Source: Salinibacterium sp. PAMC 21357
GTDB taxonomy: Bacteria > Actinomycetota > Actinomycetes > Actinomycetales > Microbacteriaceae
Direction of reading: 5' to 3'
DNA: 64,000 bases
NCBI RefSeq assembly: GCF_000247645.1
Contig: NZ_AHWA01000004.1
Coordinates: forward strand, 682,001-746,000
Below the pieces are notes generated by a model. That model was not told the origin of the DNA, did no database searches, and worked only from the letters and a program-made list of their open reading frames with translations. The position numbers and the translations under genes were made by a program. Below, piece by piece: positions 1-8,471 of the stretch. The number at the start of each line of letters is the position of its first letter. The first letter of the stretch is position 1.

Positions 1-504
1 GTCGAGAACCTGCGAACCCTTATCGGGAGTCGCATCGTTGCCACCAACAGCGACAGCCTCTTTGCCCTGGAAGCTTCCGAGGAGCTGGATGACCTGCTGG
101 CGAACCTTGTTGAGGTCAGCGCCGAGCTTCACGAGAACCTGAGCGGCAACGCCTTCACCTTCACGGATGAGACCCAACAGGATGTGCTCGGTGCCGATGT
201 AGTTGTGACCAAGCTGCAGCGCTTCGCGCAGGCTCAGCTCAAGTACCTTCTTGGCACGCGGCGTAAAGGGGATGTGACCGGTCGGCTGCTGCTGACCCTG
301 GCCAATAATGTCTTGCACTTGCTCGCGCACAGAGTCGAGTGAAATACCCAAAGACTCAAGCGCCTTTGCGGCAACACCTTCACCCTCATGGATGAGGCCA
401 AGCAAAATGTGCTCTGTGCCGATGTAGTTGTGGTTGAGCATCTTGGCCTCTTCTTGGGCCAAGACGACTACACGACGGGCGCGGTCGGTAAATCTCTCAA
501 ACAT
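1..504 (-). CDS. clpC: ATP-dependent Clp protease ATP-binding subunit ClpC, N-terminal part (runs off the window)
   Basis: The first 168 codons are present. Translation begins [20 protein letters not shown], the hallmark start of actinobacterial ClpC, and contains two Clp_N repeats, each with an [13 protein letters not shown](H/R)EGEGVAA segment (about residues 25-45 and 100-120). ClpC is the AAA+ unfoldase that feeds substrates to the ClpP peptidase in the cytoplasm, and the Clp_N repeats bind adaptors and substrates. The start ATG at 504 follows an AAAGGAGT ribosome site around 512-519. The AAA+ modules lie beyond position 1 and are not visible. In Mycobacterium tuberculosis clpC1 lies close to lysS; here about 20 kb of accessory genes separate the two. 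Confidence 0.96.
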   Translation of the reverse strand, partial: MFERFTDRARRVVVLAQEEAKMLNHNYIGTEHILLGLIHEGEGVAAKALESLGISLDSVREQVQDIIGQGQQQPTGHIPFTPRAKKVLELSLREALQLGHNYIGTEHILLGLIREGEGVAAQVLVKLGADLNKVRQQVIQLLGSFQGKEAVAVGGNDATPDKGSQVLD

Positions 505-610
505 CTCTTCACTCCTTTGATACCGCTACGAATTCGGTACCGATGTAAAGAGACTAACCAGAGAAATCGCGAAATAGTCCGCTGTTCGCCCTAGGCGTGA
601 CTGTGCTGGG

Positions 611-1687
611 CTACTGCTCAGGGATGCAGGCACCGGGGCCTGCGCCCGGCAGAAATTCTGCGCCGCCACTGAGCGCAGCATCGTAAAACGCTTGATCATC
701 ACTCGACTCGTGAATCTCGCCAGCACACACCGAAGTGTGAACCTGAAATTGCTGCTCGCCTGCAACGTATCTGACCGTGAGATTGGGCACCCCTGCGGCG
801 AGCGCCGCGACGACCAGAGCGGCATCCCAATCCGCCGTGCGGTACTCGCGCTGGAGGATCGCAACTTCGACACTCGTTGGTGCGTCATAAAAGGGTGTGT
901 TCCAGCTCAGCAAGACGCCTTCGGGGTACTCGTAATCAGGGCCGGGGTTCTCCGGTAGTTGCGAATAGTCCACTAGGGCGATGGTGTCGCGGATGTCGTC
1001 GAGCAGGTCAATAGTCTCGGCAGACGGAAGCGAGGGATACGACCGCATTCCCGCAAACTGCCAGATCGTCGGGTTGTTGGTCTCATCCGGTACCGCCGCA
1101 AGCGCCGCAAAGTTTTCGATGATGTGTTCGGCGGCGGCAACAGCGTCCACGTCATCCGGTGCCGTGAACGTGCGCGTATACGAACCGGTGATCGATCCCT
1201 CGGTCAACGACATCGCGAGCTCGGTGCCGACAGCTTTTTCGCTCGCCCGCCAGTACGCGAAGTCCTCAGCGAACTGTTCGTCGGAATAGCGGAAGAAGCT
1301 GCGAGTGAGCACACTGTGCGCGTTGCCCTCGATACGAAGAGTGAGCAATGGCACGGCCTCAACCAACTCCACGCTGTCGAGCGCCTCAGAGGTTATCGTC
1401 GCGATTGACCACGCATGCTCCTTGTCGAACGATTCGCTCACGGTCACCTGGAGTTGAACTTCATCCCCTGCTGGGCCATCAGCGGAGAAGTCAGATGACG
1501 CTGACTCGACCCCATCAACGCCTTCGAGCGCGGAAACCACGCTGGCGAGTTTTCGTGTCTTCTCGGCATCGGAGGCAACAATTCCCCAAGCCTGGCCTGC
1601 GTCGCCGACGAAGGAACAGCCGCCGAGCGCGACGGTGAGCAGCGAGACGGATGCAACGACAGAAGCGAGCCGCTGGGAGAGTTTCAT
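611..1687 (-). CDS. Lipoprotein of unknown function, paralogue A (358 aa)
   Basis: The protein starts with a lipoprotein signal peptide ending in the lipobox LGGC, so Cys24 should be lipidated and the protein anchored outside the membrane. The rest is acidic, soluble and without membrane segments. I recognise no named domain. Two cysteines near the C-terminus (Cys321 in SVCAGE and Cys354 in PGAC, 33 residues apart) may form a disulfide. The next gene, 1751-2833, encodes a paralogue of almost the same length (360 aa) with the same two cysteines at identical spacing and a matching 'GV(D/E)S(A/V)SS' segment near residue 60. A gap of 63 bases separates the two genes, which are co-oriented and probably co-transcribed. 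Function is unknown. Confidence 0.85.
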   Translation of the reverse strand: MKLSQRLASVVASVSLLTVALGGCSFVGDAGQAWGIVASDAEKTRKLASVVSALEGVDGVESASSDFSADGPAGDEVQLQVTVSESFDKEHAWSIATITSEALDSVELVEAVPLLTLRIEGNAHSVLTRSFFRYSDEQFAEDFAYWRASEKAVGTELAMSLTEGSITGSYTRTFTAPDDVDAVAAAEHIIENFAALAAVPDETNNPTIWQFAGMRSYPSLPSAETIDLLDDIRDTIALVDYSQLPENPGPDYEYPEGVLLSWNTPFYDAPTSVEVAILQREYRTADWDAALVVAALAAGVPNLTVRYVAGEQQFQVHTSVCAGEIHESSDDQAFYDAALSGGAEFLPGAGPGACIPEQ

Positions 1688-1750
1688 GATTCGAACTTAC
1701 TTCTGACAGCTCCCGGTCGCGCTCCCCCATGCAGGGTGCACTCGCGTGAA

Positions 1751-2833
1751 TTAGAACTTCTGGAGACAGAGTCCGGGCGCAGCATCCGGCGCGAGTGGAG
1801 CGCCCGCGTCGCGCACTGCGTCAAAGAACTTCTCATCATCACTCGTTGTAGCGACGTTCCCCGCGCAGGCAGACGTGAGAAGGCGAAACTGGCTATTGCC
1901 AGCGATGTACTGAACGCTGACATCCGATTCTTCGCTTGCCCTGATGGCAACGTCGATGGCAGCACGCCAGTCAGGCTCGCGGAACTTGGCGCGGTTGATG
2001 CTGACTTCTGTGGCCGGCAGCACTCCGTCGGGCGGTTGCCAATACACCACAACGCCCTCAAGCGACTCGCCACCTGCCGCGGAGAGTAGCCCCTCCGCTG
2101 AATTTCCGTTCAGCGGAATGATCGTGCGGATGTCGTCGACAAGGGTAACGACGTCGACCGGCGGGAGCGTGTGAGTGGACTGGAATCCGTCTACCGCCCA
2201 AATTGTGTACGACTTGTCGACGTTGACATCGGGGACCGCGGCGAGCGCGTCAAAGTTCTCAACGAAGCGATCCATCGTGTCGACGGCGGCAACCTCGAGG
2301 GGCGAGGAAAGGAACCGCAGATAACGATCGTCACCTTGAGGGCTCAGCGACAGCTCCATCCGCAGCTCTGTGCCAATTGCCGCTTGGACCTCTTGCCAGT
2401 ACGAAAAATCGCTCACGACAGCGTCATCCGAGAGGTTGAAATTTCTCTGCTCGAAGGTTCCATTGGGGGCACCGTCGGTACGCAGCGTGAGAATCACCGG
2501 CACCGTTGCTAGTTCGCTGCGATCGAAGCTGCTTCGCAGCGTCGCGGCAATTACCCTCATGCTGGCATCTGACACTACGGGGCTCACTGTCACGTCGAGA
2601 GAGATTTCGTCTCCCCATCCGTCGCTTTCGGTGGCGCTCGACGATACAGATTCAACTCCGGCAATCAACCTGACGGCATTCGCCGTGTCATTGAACGCCC
2701 GCTGTTGCACGGGGTTGAGCTGACTGACACCCGCGTTGCTTGAGGTGCCGTCGAAGAGGGTGCAGGCGCTCAGAGTGAGGGTCAGTACGGCAGCGCTCGC
2801 CACTGCAACGAAGATTCGTTGACCAAAATTCAT
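1751..2833 (-). CDS. Lipoprotein of unknown function, paralogue B (360 aa)
   Basis: The signal peptide ends in the lipobox LSAC, predicting lipidation at Cys24 and an extracytoplasmic location. The body resembles the 611-1687 product along its length: both have a 'FxYWxxxxxAxGTELxM' segment near the middle, a 'DxxVENFxALAAVPD' segment, and the C-terminal pair Cys323 (SACAG) and Cys356 (PGLC). The pair looks like an old tandem duplication that has diverged considerably. No enzymatic motif is visible. It is the first gene of the two in transcription order. I cannot assign a function. Confidence 0.85.
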   Translation of the reverse strand: MNFGQRIFVAVASAAVLTLTLSACTLFDGTSSNAGVSQLNPVQQRAFNDTANAVRLIAGVESVSSSATESDGWGDEISLDVTVSPVVSDASMRVIAATLRSSFDRSELATVPVILTLRTDGAPNGTFEQRNFNLSDDAVVSDFSYWQEVQAAIGTELRMELSLSPQGDDRYLRFLSSPLEVAAVDTMDRFVENFDALAAVPDVNVDKSYTIWAVDGFQSTHTLPPVDVVTLVDDIRTIIPLNGNSAEGLLSAAGGESLEGVVVYWQPPDGVLPATEVSINRAKFREPDWRAAIDVAIRASEESDVSVQYIAGNSQFRLLTSACAGNVATTSDDEKFFDAVRDAGAPLAPDAAPGLCLQKF

Positions 2834-2921
2834 AATTCAAGCGTACGTCTTGTTGACCCACGGGGAGAGTCGTTGAGCGAGCATTCTCAACACCACGCAG
2901 CGCGGACGCCCTTGCGCACCC

Positions 2922-2964
2922 CATCGATAAGCATTATGTTAACGATAATCGTTATTATCGATAA
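2922..2964. promoter_or_regulatory. Operator-like cluster of CGATAA boxes upstream of the DUF2975 gene
   Basis: CGATAA occurs three times in the same orientation, at 2925-2930, 2943-2948 and 2959-2964. The stretch 2943-2960 is also a perfect inverted repeat (CGATAAT, spacer CGTT, ATTATCG), and 2940-2954 is a 15-base near-continuous palindrome (TAACGAT-A-ATCGTTA). The cluster is AT-rich in a GC-rich region and lies 18-60 bases before the start at 2982, where promoter elements are expected. The natural candidate for binding is the small HTH protein encoded at 3641-3904, but that is an inference. Confidence 0.5.
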
Positions 2965-2981
2965 ACGTTAGGATGCTCGAC

Positions 2982-3641
2982 ATGAAGAAATCGCCGCACG
3001 CGGCCAAGCGTCTCGAAGTTCTTGATGGACGAGGACTCCGCGCAATCACTTTCGGCGCGCTCTTCATCGGAGCAGTGAGCTTCATCCTGCTCATAGCTCG
3101 ATCGGTGCACTTGCTCACCGCGAAGGAAATTACTGTCGACGGACTAGAGATCGCAAACTCCCGCTCCCCAGAATTCGCCGACGGAATTGCCGCCATCAGC
3201 AAAGCTGAGTACGAGTCCGTGTCGCTGGTCATCGAAGGCCTCCCAGCCGGAATCCGCGTGCTCTTGGTGTCACAGGAGACCGCAGGCGCGATGCTCGGCA
3301 TTGGGCTCTCTCTCATTGTGTTCGTGCTCGGCACAAAGCTCCTCAAGAAGCGGCCCTTTGCCCGCTCCGCGACGTGGTCAGCCCTTGCAGCGAGCGTGCT
3401 CGTGATGGCAATCGGAATGTTGTTGCCCATGCTTCACGGCATCACGAACGCTGAAATCATCCAGTTTCTGGGAGATACCGTGCTCGCAAATGGCGACAGC
3501 GGTATCGGCGAAGAAGGCTTGCTTATCTTTGGCGTACTCATCGACTTCTCTCCCCTCGCCTGGGGCCTCGCCCTCGGCGTCGTTGCCGCCGCATTCGAAT
3601 TCGGCGAGCGCCTGCAGCGCGACACCGACGGGCTTATCTAA
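2982..3641 (+). CDS. DUF2975-type membrane protein
   Basis: This is a 219-residue integral membrane protein with about four hydrophobic helices: near residues 20-45, 100-120, 135-155 and 185-210. Pairing with a tiny Cro/C1-type HTH gene immediately downstream is the usual arrangement of the DUF2975 family (YoaS/YozG-like pairs), whose function is unknown. I chose ATG 2982 because it has an AGGA ribosome site 7 bases upstream; ATG 2973 would add three residues. The stop codon overlaps the next start by one base (TAATG), implying translational coupling. A cluster of CGATAA boxes sits upstream. Confidence 0.75.
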   Translation: MKKSPHAAKRLEVLDGRGLRAITFGALFIGAVSFILLIARSVHLLTAKEITVDGLEIANSRSPEFADGIAAISKAEYESVSLVIEGLPAGIRVLLVSQETAGAMLGIGLSLIVFVLGTKLLKKRPFARSATWSALAASVLVMAIGMLLPMLHGITNAEIIQFLGDTVLANGDSGIGEEGLLIFGVLIDFSPLAWGLALGVVAAAFEFGERLQRDTDGLI

Positions 3642-3904
3642 TGGCGCCAGCGGACGAGAACGAGACAACTGGCATCCGCTGTCGGCTCGATGAACTGCTC
3701 ACGAAACGCGGGATGACGCTCACACGGTTGAGCGAAATCGTCGGCGTGAGCGTCGTGAATCTGTCGATCCTGAAGAACGACCGAGCCCGTGCCATCCGAT
3801 TCTCGACGCTCTATGCGGTGTGTGCCGCGCTCGAATGCGAGGTCGGAGAGCTGCTCGTCACAGTGGAGTCGCCGGAGTCAGCAACCACCCCAAGCGAAAG
3901 TTAA
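3641..3904 (+). CDS. Small Cro/C1-type HTH transcriptional regulator (YozG-like)
   Basis: The 87-residue protein is essentially one helix-turn-helix domain. The segment from LDELLTKRGMTLTRLSEIVG through NLSILKNDRARAIRF matches the HTH_26 class typically found next to DUF2975 genes. It begins with ATG overlapping the stop of the membrane protein by one base. Its likely role is autoregulation of the pair, perhaps through the CGATAA boxes at 2922-2964. The acidic and Ser-rich tail (about residues 75-87) is not part of the domain. Ligand or signal is unknown. Confidence 0.85.
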   Translation: MAPADENETTGIRCRLDELLTKRGMTLTRLSEIVGVSVVNLSILKNDRARAIRFSTLYAVCAALECEVGELLVTVESPESATTPSES

Positions 3905-3951
3905 TAATTCTGTAACGTTATACATGCGCACTTTGGCCATAAGGTGTCGTT

Positions 3952-5028
3952 ATGCACGACGCACCAGACGACTCCGCCACTCTCGACGAAATCACGCGCG
4001 CGCTCGACCTTCATATGTTGCGCATTTTGGTCGCTATCCACGACACCGGCAGCGTTTCGGCTGCTGCTCGCAAGCTCGGCTTCAGCCAACCCGCCATCAC
4101 TCAGCAGCTCAAGCGCAGCGAAGCCCGCCTGAACATTGCTCTCGTCGCCCGCACTGCACGCGGCATGGAACTCACTGAGGCTGGCGCACTGCTCGCCCGG
4201 CACACTCCTCGCATCGACGCCGCCATTACCGCCGCCGCCAGCGACCTCACCGCCCACCTCGGCCTCGACCGCGGAGCTGTTCGCCTCGCGGCCTTCCCCG
4301 CCGCCGTCGCCAGCATCATTGCGCCGCTGCTGTCGCGACTCGATCGCGAGTTTCCGGGCATCCACGTTGAATTCAGCGAAGCCGAACCGGATGCCGCCCT
4401 CGGCGCCGTTGCCGACGGCAGCGCCGACATCGCCCTCGACTATCGCTACGCCAGCGACCACACGATCACCTCTAGCTCGCACACAAGCCCGGAGGGACTA
4501 CGCTCGCGCTTCCTACTGTCAGAGAATGTGCTCGCGATAGTTCCGCGCTCGGTTGCCGACAAGCTTGGCACCACCGCGAGCGTCGTAGCGCTGCTCCCTT
4601 TCACCTGGGTCGGGGGCCCGGCGACGTGCACCACGCAACTCGTCAGCGTCGCGACTGCCCTCGGCGAGAAGCCCACCTTGCGGCACGACGTGACGACCAC
4701 CGGCGCAGCACTCGCGCTCGTGGCATCCGGAATCGGCGTGACGTTCCTGTCAGAACTCGCCATTGCCACCACCACCCTGCCCGACGGCGTTGTCGCCCTC
4801 GAGCTGCAGCCCAAACTTCGTCGACGCATCTATGCGACAACGCTCGACGACTCCGCCGACACCCCCAGCATCGCCGTAGCCCTCCGGTTGCTCGCCATGC
4901 GCGAGGTGGCCCGGAAAACCAGCAGTGACCGCGCGGCACTGTCACAGCACTCGCACCTCCAACGCGCGAAATTTGCATCCTCTCCCTTTACCCCTCCTGT
5001 AACGCTCACCGAAAGGCATGAACTTCGC
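3952..5028 (+). CDS. LysR-family transcriptional regulator, open in frame into the following binding-protein gene
   Basis: Residues 18-77 form a LysR winged HTH (LDLHMLRILVAIHDTGSVSA, then AARKLGFSQPAITQQLKR). The LysR substrate-binding domain covers about residues 100-310. The start ATG 3952 has AAGGTG upstream. A normal LysR would end near codon 320-326, but no stop occurs: the frame continues through about 36 low-information codons into the lipoprotein start at 5029, giving one 890-codon frame (3952-6624). Adding a single A to the AAAA run at 4916-4919 would end LysR a few codons later at a TGA (about 4930), so a one-base sequencing deletion is a simple explanation. It probably controls the downstream peptide importer. 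The fused form would be unusual. Confidence 0.8.
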
Positions 5029-6624
5029 ATGAGAACCATCAATCCCACCCTGGCGAAGGGGGCCAAAGCGTCGACGGTTGCCGTTGCCGCCTCAGCCCTA
5101 TTGCTCGCCGGCTGTGCCGGCCCCACCGCGAACACCGGTGACGGCAACATCGACACCATCACGGTTGCTCTGCCCGGATCACTCTCGAGCCTCTATGTGG
5201 GCGCCGAGAGCGGCATCCTGAACTACTACATCGCCTCCATCACTCAAGAAGGCCTCGTCTCGATCGATGCTGACGGCGCCCTGCAGCCCGGCCTCGCCGA
5301 GTCGTGGGACCAGCCGGATGACGTGACCTACGTTTACGAACTGCGCGACGATGCTCAGTTCCAAGACGGCACCCCGGTGACCGCCGACGACGTCGTGTTC
5401 AGCCTCGAGCAGGCGCGCGACGAAACCAGCTCGCCCGGCCTCTCGTACTACCTGGGTGGCGTCGACACCGTCGAGAAGACCGGCGACCTTGAGGTCACCG
5501 TCACGCTCTCTGCCCCCGACGCAGCCTTCGCCGCCAACATGAGCACCGGTGGCGCCGCCTTCATCACTTCGAAGAAGTTCTGGGAAGAAAACAACGGCGA
5601 AGTGGGCACCAGCAGCGCCCTGCTGCTCGGCTCAGGCCCCTACAAGGTCACCGAGTTCGTTCCCGACTCCCATGTGAACTTCGAACGCGTCGACACCTGG
5701 TGGGGCGACCTTCCCGAGGTGAAGAACATCAACGTGAAGTTCATTCCGGATGAGGGCACTCGTCTTCTTGCCGCCCAGTCTGGCGACATCGACGTGGCCT
5801 TCAACGTGCCGCTCGCGCAGTCGACCCAGTGGGAAGACCTCGACAACATGCGCGTCGATTACGTGAACGACCTCTCCTATGTCGGCATGTACTTCAACAC
5901 CGCCCTCGAGCCGTTCAACGACCCGAAGGTGCGTGAAGCCTTCGCCCATAGCGTTGACCGCACCACGATTGTCGACAAGCTGCTGCGCGGCCACGGCGAA
6001 GTAGCCACTGCCATCGCCACTCCCGAGTCGCTCGGAAGCGTCTACAGCGCCGATGATGCTCGTGACCTGCTCGCGAGCATCCCGCAGTACGACTTCGACC
6101 TTGACGCCGCAGCGGCAGCCCTTGCGGCCTCCGATCACCCGGATGGTTTCGAGACCGACATCCTGTTCCCTTCCACTGGGCCGCAGCTCGGAACCGCCGC
6201 TCAGTCACTCGCCGAGAACCTTTCCAAGATCGGCGTCACGCTGAACGTGCGTGAAGTGCCCATCGAGGAATGGCTCGCGAGCCTCGAGCAAGACAGCAGC
6301 TACGGCGTTGGCCTCATGTGGTACTTCTCCACCCTGGGCGACCCGGCAGAGGTATCGACCTACATGCTCGGTGACTACAACATCTCGAACTACGAGAACC
6401 CCGAAGTGCTCTCGCTGTTCGAGCGTGTGGGCGCCGAGACGGACCCGAGTGCCCGCATCGACCTCCTCATCGAGGCCGAAACGCTTCAGGCAGAAGACGT
6501 CATCAGCGTTCCGCTCTGGTGGGGACAATCCGCCACCGCGTTCTCGAAGGACATCGACATGGCGAGCTACAGCTCATTCGCGTTCATCTCCGCGTGGCCG
6601 ACCCTGCTCACCCCCGCTGGATAA
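5029..6624 (+). CDS. Extracellular solute-binding lipoprotein of a peptide-type (family 5) ABC importer
   Basis: From ATG 5029 the product is 531 residues, with a classical lipoprotein signal ending in LLLAGC (Cys29). A GAAAGG ribosome site lies 12 bases upstream, which supports independent initiation despite the open frame from the LysR gene. The mature protein has SBP_bac_5 features: 'GLAESWDQPDDVTYVYELRDD', written in parts as GLAESW followed by FQDGTPVTADDVVFSLEQ, then 'GSGPYKVTEF' and 'NTALEPFNDPKVREAFAHSVDR'. It binds peptides or similar solutes outside the membrane and delivers them to the permeases at 6628-8471. The stop at 6624 is three bases before the next start. The substrate cannot be told from sequence. 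Confidence 0.93.
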   Translation: MRTINPTLAKGAKASTVAVAASALLLAGCAGPTANTGDGNIDTITVALPGSLSSLYVGAESGILNYYIASITQEGLVSIDADGALQPGLAESWDQPDDVTYVYELRDDAQFQDGTPVTADDVVFSLEQARDETSSPGLSYYLGGVDTVEKTGDLEVTVTLSAPDAAFAANMSTGGAAFITSKKFWEENNGEVGTSSALLLGSGPYKVTEFVPDSHVNFERVDTWWGDLPEVKNINVKFIPDEGTRLLAAQSGDIDVAFNVPLAQSTQWEDLDNMRVDYVNDLSYVGMYFNTALEPFNDPKVREAFAHSVDRTTIVDKLLRGHGEVATAIATPESLGSVYSADDARDLLASIPQYDFDLDAAAAALAASDHPDGFETDILFPSTGPQLGTAAQSLAENLSKIGVTLNVREVPIEEWLASLEQDSSYGVGLMWYFSTLGDPAEVSTYMLGDYNISNYENPEVLSLFERVGAETDPSARIDLLIEAETLQAEDVISVPLWWGQSATAFSKDIDMASYSSFAFISAWPTLLTPAG

Positions 6625-6627
6625 TCT

Positions 6628-7617
6628 GTGACAACCACCCCGATTGCACGCGCATCACAAGCTCGGTCCCTGGGCCGCATGCTTGTGGTGCGCGTGCTCG
6701 GCACCCTCGCAATTCTGTTGGTGCTCTCCATCATCGTGTTCTCGATGCTGCATCTCGCCCCCGGCGACATCGTCAAGAACCTGCTCGGTAACCGAGCGTC
6801 CTCGCCCGAAGCGATTGCCGCCATCCGCGCGCAATACAACCTCGATCAGCCGCTGTATATGCAGTACTTGATCTGGTTGGGCAACGCCCTCACCGGTGAC
6901 TTCGGGCAGTCAATCCGCCTGCAAGATTCGGTCTCGAACGTGATCGGCTCGCGCCTCGGAATCACTGCCGCGCTCAGTGGACTCGCGTTTCTGCTCGCGC
7001 TCGTCGTGGCCGTTCCCCTCGGCGTTCAGAGCGCCGTTCGTTCGGGAAGCTGGATCGACCGCTTCGCTACCGGCTTCGGCATCGTCGGCCTCAGTGCGCC
7101 CACCTTCGCCGTCGGCCTCCTCCTGCTCTACGTCTTCGCGTTCTATGTGCCGATCTTTCCGGTCTACGGAGCGGGCGATGGCGGCCTCGACACCCTCTGG
7201 CATCTCGTGCTGCCCGCCGTTACTCTGGCGCTCGGGCTCGGCGCGATCATCCTCAAACTCACCCGCACGGCGATGCTGCGCGAACTCGAGACCGACTACG
7301 TGACCTTTGGTCGCGCGCGCGGCCTACCCGACCGCCAAGTGCACCTGATCGCTTTGCGCAACGCCGCCATCCCGATCGTCACCGGCGCGAGCCTCGTGCT
7401 GACCTTTCTGGTCGGCGGCACCGTTCTCGCTGAAACCACGTTCGCGTTGCCCGGACTCGGCACACTGTTGCAAGGCTCCGTGCTGTTCAAGGACATCGCC
7501 GTCGTTCAAGCGCTGACCCTCTTGGTGGCCGTGACGATTGCGACAATCGCCTTGCTCGCCGACCTCGCGTATATCTTCCTCGACCCCCGCATCCGCGCCA
7601 AGGAGAGTGCTCAGTGA
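6628..7617 (+). CDS. ABC transporter permease, DppB/OppB type
   Basis: The 329-residue membrane protein begins with the usual single helix (about residues 17-38) and a conserved 'SMLHLAPGD' motif followed by the extracytoplasmic loop, then about five further helices. The EAA-loop region lies near residues 215-235 (ARGLPDRQVHLIALRNAAIP). It forms the translocation pore together with the DppC-type partner and moves peptides into the cytoplasm. The start is GTG, three bases after the binding-protein stop, and the end overlaps the next gene by four bases (GTGA). Length and topology are normal for the family. Confidence 0.93.
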   Translation: MTTTPIARASQARSLGRMLVVRVLGTLAILLVLSIIVFSMLHLAPGDIVKNLLGNRASSPEAIAAIRAQYNLDQPLYMQYLIWLGNALTGDFGQSIRLQDSVSNVIGSRLGITAALSGLAFLLALVVAVPLGVQSAVRSGSWIDRFATGFGIVGLSAPTFAVGLLLLYVFAFYVPIFPVYGAGDGGLDTLWHLVLPAVTLALGLGAIILKLTRTAMLRELETDYVTFGRARGLPDRQVHLIALRNAAIPIVTGASLVLTFLVGGTVLAETTFALPGLGTLLQGSVLFKDIAVVQALTLLVAVTIATIALLADLAYIFLDPRIRAKESAQ

Positions 7618-8471
7618 GCAGCACCGAAGCTATCGTCTTAGCGAAACTTCCACGGTCGCGCCGCCGGCATCCGCTGGCCGTCTGGTTGTCGCTCGCCTTG
7701 CTCGGCGTCGTCACCTTCTTGGTGCTCTTCGGAAACCTGATTGCTCCGGATGCCACAGCCCAGTCGATCCTCGATTCACTCCTGCCGCCGGGCAGCCCTG
7801 GTCACCTTCTCGGCACCGACGAACTCGGTCGTGACGTGCTTGCTCTGACGATCGCGGGAGCGGCATCCGCCCTCGTTGGTCCGGTGTGTGTTGCGCTCGG
7901 GTCGATGGTTCTCGGCATTCTGCTCGGCACCGTGTCTGGTTACCTTCGCGGCCCAATCGACTTCATCATTGGCCGCTGGACCGACCTGCTGTTCTCGCTG
8001 CCGCTGCTGCTGGCCGCGATCGTGGTCGCGGGCGTCTTCGGTGCTGGCTACTGGATGACCGTGCTGCTGTTGATTCTGCTGTTCTCGCCCTCGGACATCC
8101 GCATTGTGCGCGCTGGGGTCATGGAGCAGGCCGCGCGACCGTTCGTGGAGGCAGCGCAAATGCTGTCGCTCTCCAAGGCGCGCATCATGTTCACGCAGGT
8201 GCTCCCGAACGTGTGGTCGCTCATCATCACCAACTCGATGCTCAATGTGGCCTTCGCGCTCGTCGCCTTCTCGTCGCTGTCGTTTTTGGGCGTCGGCGTC
8301 GCTCCCGGCACCGCCGACTGGGGCCGCCAACTTACCGACGGTCGCGCGATCATGATCGACAACCCTGCTGCTGTTCTTGTGCCGGCACTGCTCATCATCG
8401 GTGTCGCCTCGGCGGCCAACCTCGTCGGCGACTGGCTCGGCCAACGATTGACCCGGACGGGACGCTCATGA
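7614..8471 (+). CDS. ABC transporter permease, DppC/OppC type
   Basis: The 285-residue product has the OppC-like N-terminal helix (about residues 23-45), the conserved 'HLLGTDELGRDVL' motif at about residues 63-75, and five more helices. The EAA loop reads 'VEAAQMLSLSKARIMFTQVLPNV'-like near residues 180-200, including LSKARIMFTQVLPN. It pairs with the 6628-7617 permease. Both junctions overlap by four bases: GTGA with the previous gene and ATGA with the ATPase, so the genes are translationally coupled. Confidence 0.93.
   Translation: MSSTEAIVLAKLPRSRRRHPLAVWLSLALLGVVTFLVLFGNLIAPDATAQSILDSLLPPGSPGHLLGTDELGRDVLALTIAGAASALVGPVCVALGSMVLGILLGTVSGYLRGPIDFIIGRWTDLLFSLPLLLAAIVVAGVFGAGYWMTVLLLILLFSPSDIRIVRAGVMEQAARPFVEAAQMLSLSKARIMFTQVLPNVWSLIITNSMLNVAFALVAFSSLSFLGVGVAPGTADWGRQLTDGRAIMIDNPAAVLVPALLIIGVASAANLVGDWLGQRLTRTGRS

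Noticed and set aside
7886-8467. Upstream extension of the ABC ATPase frame
   Set aside because: It lies within the DppC-type permease gene and is Arg/His-rich nonsense. ATG 8468 with an ATGA overlap is the proper start.
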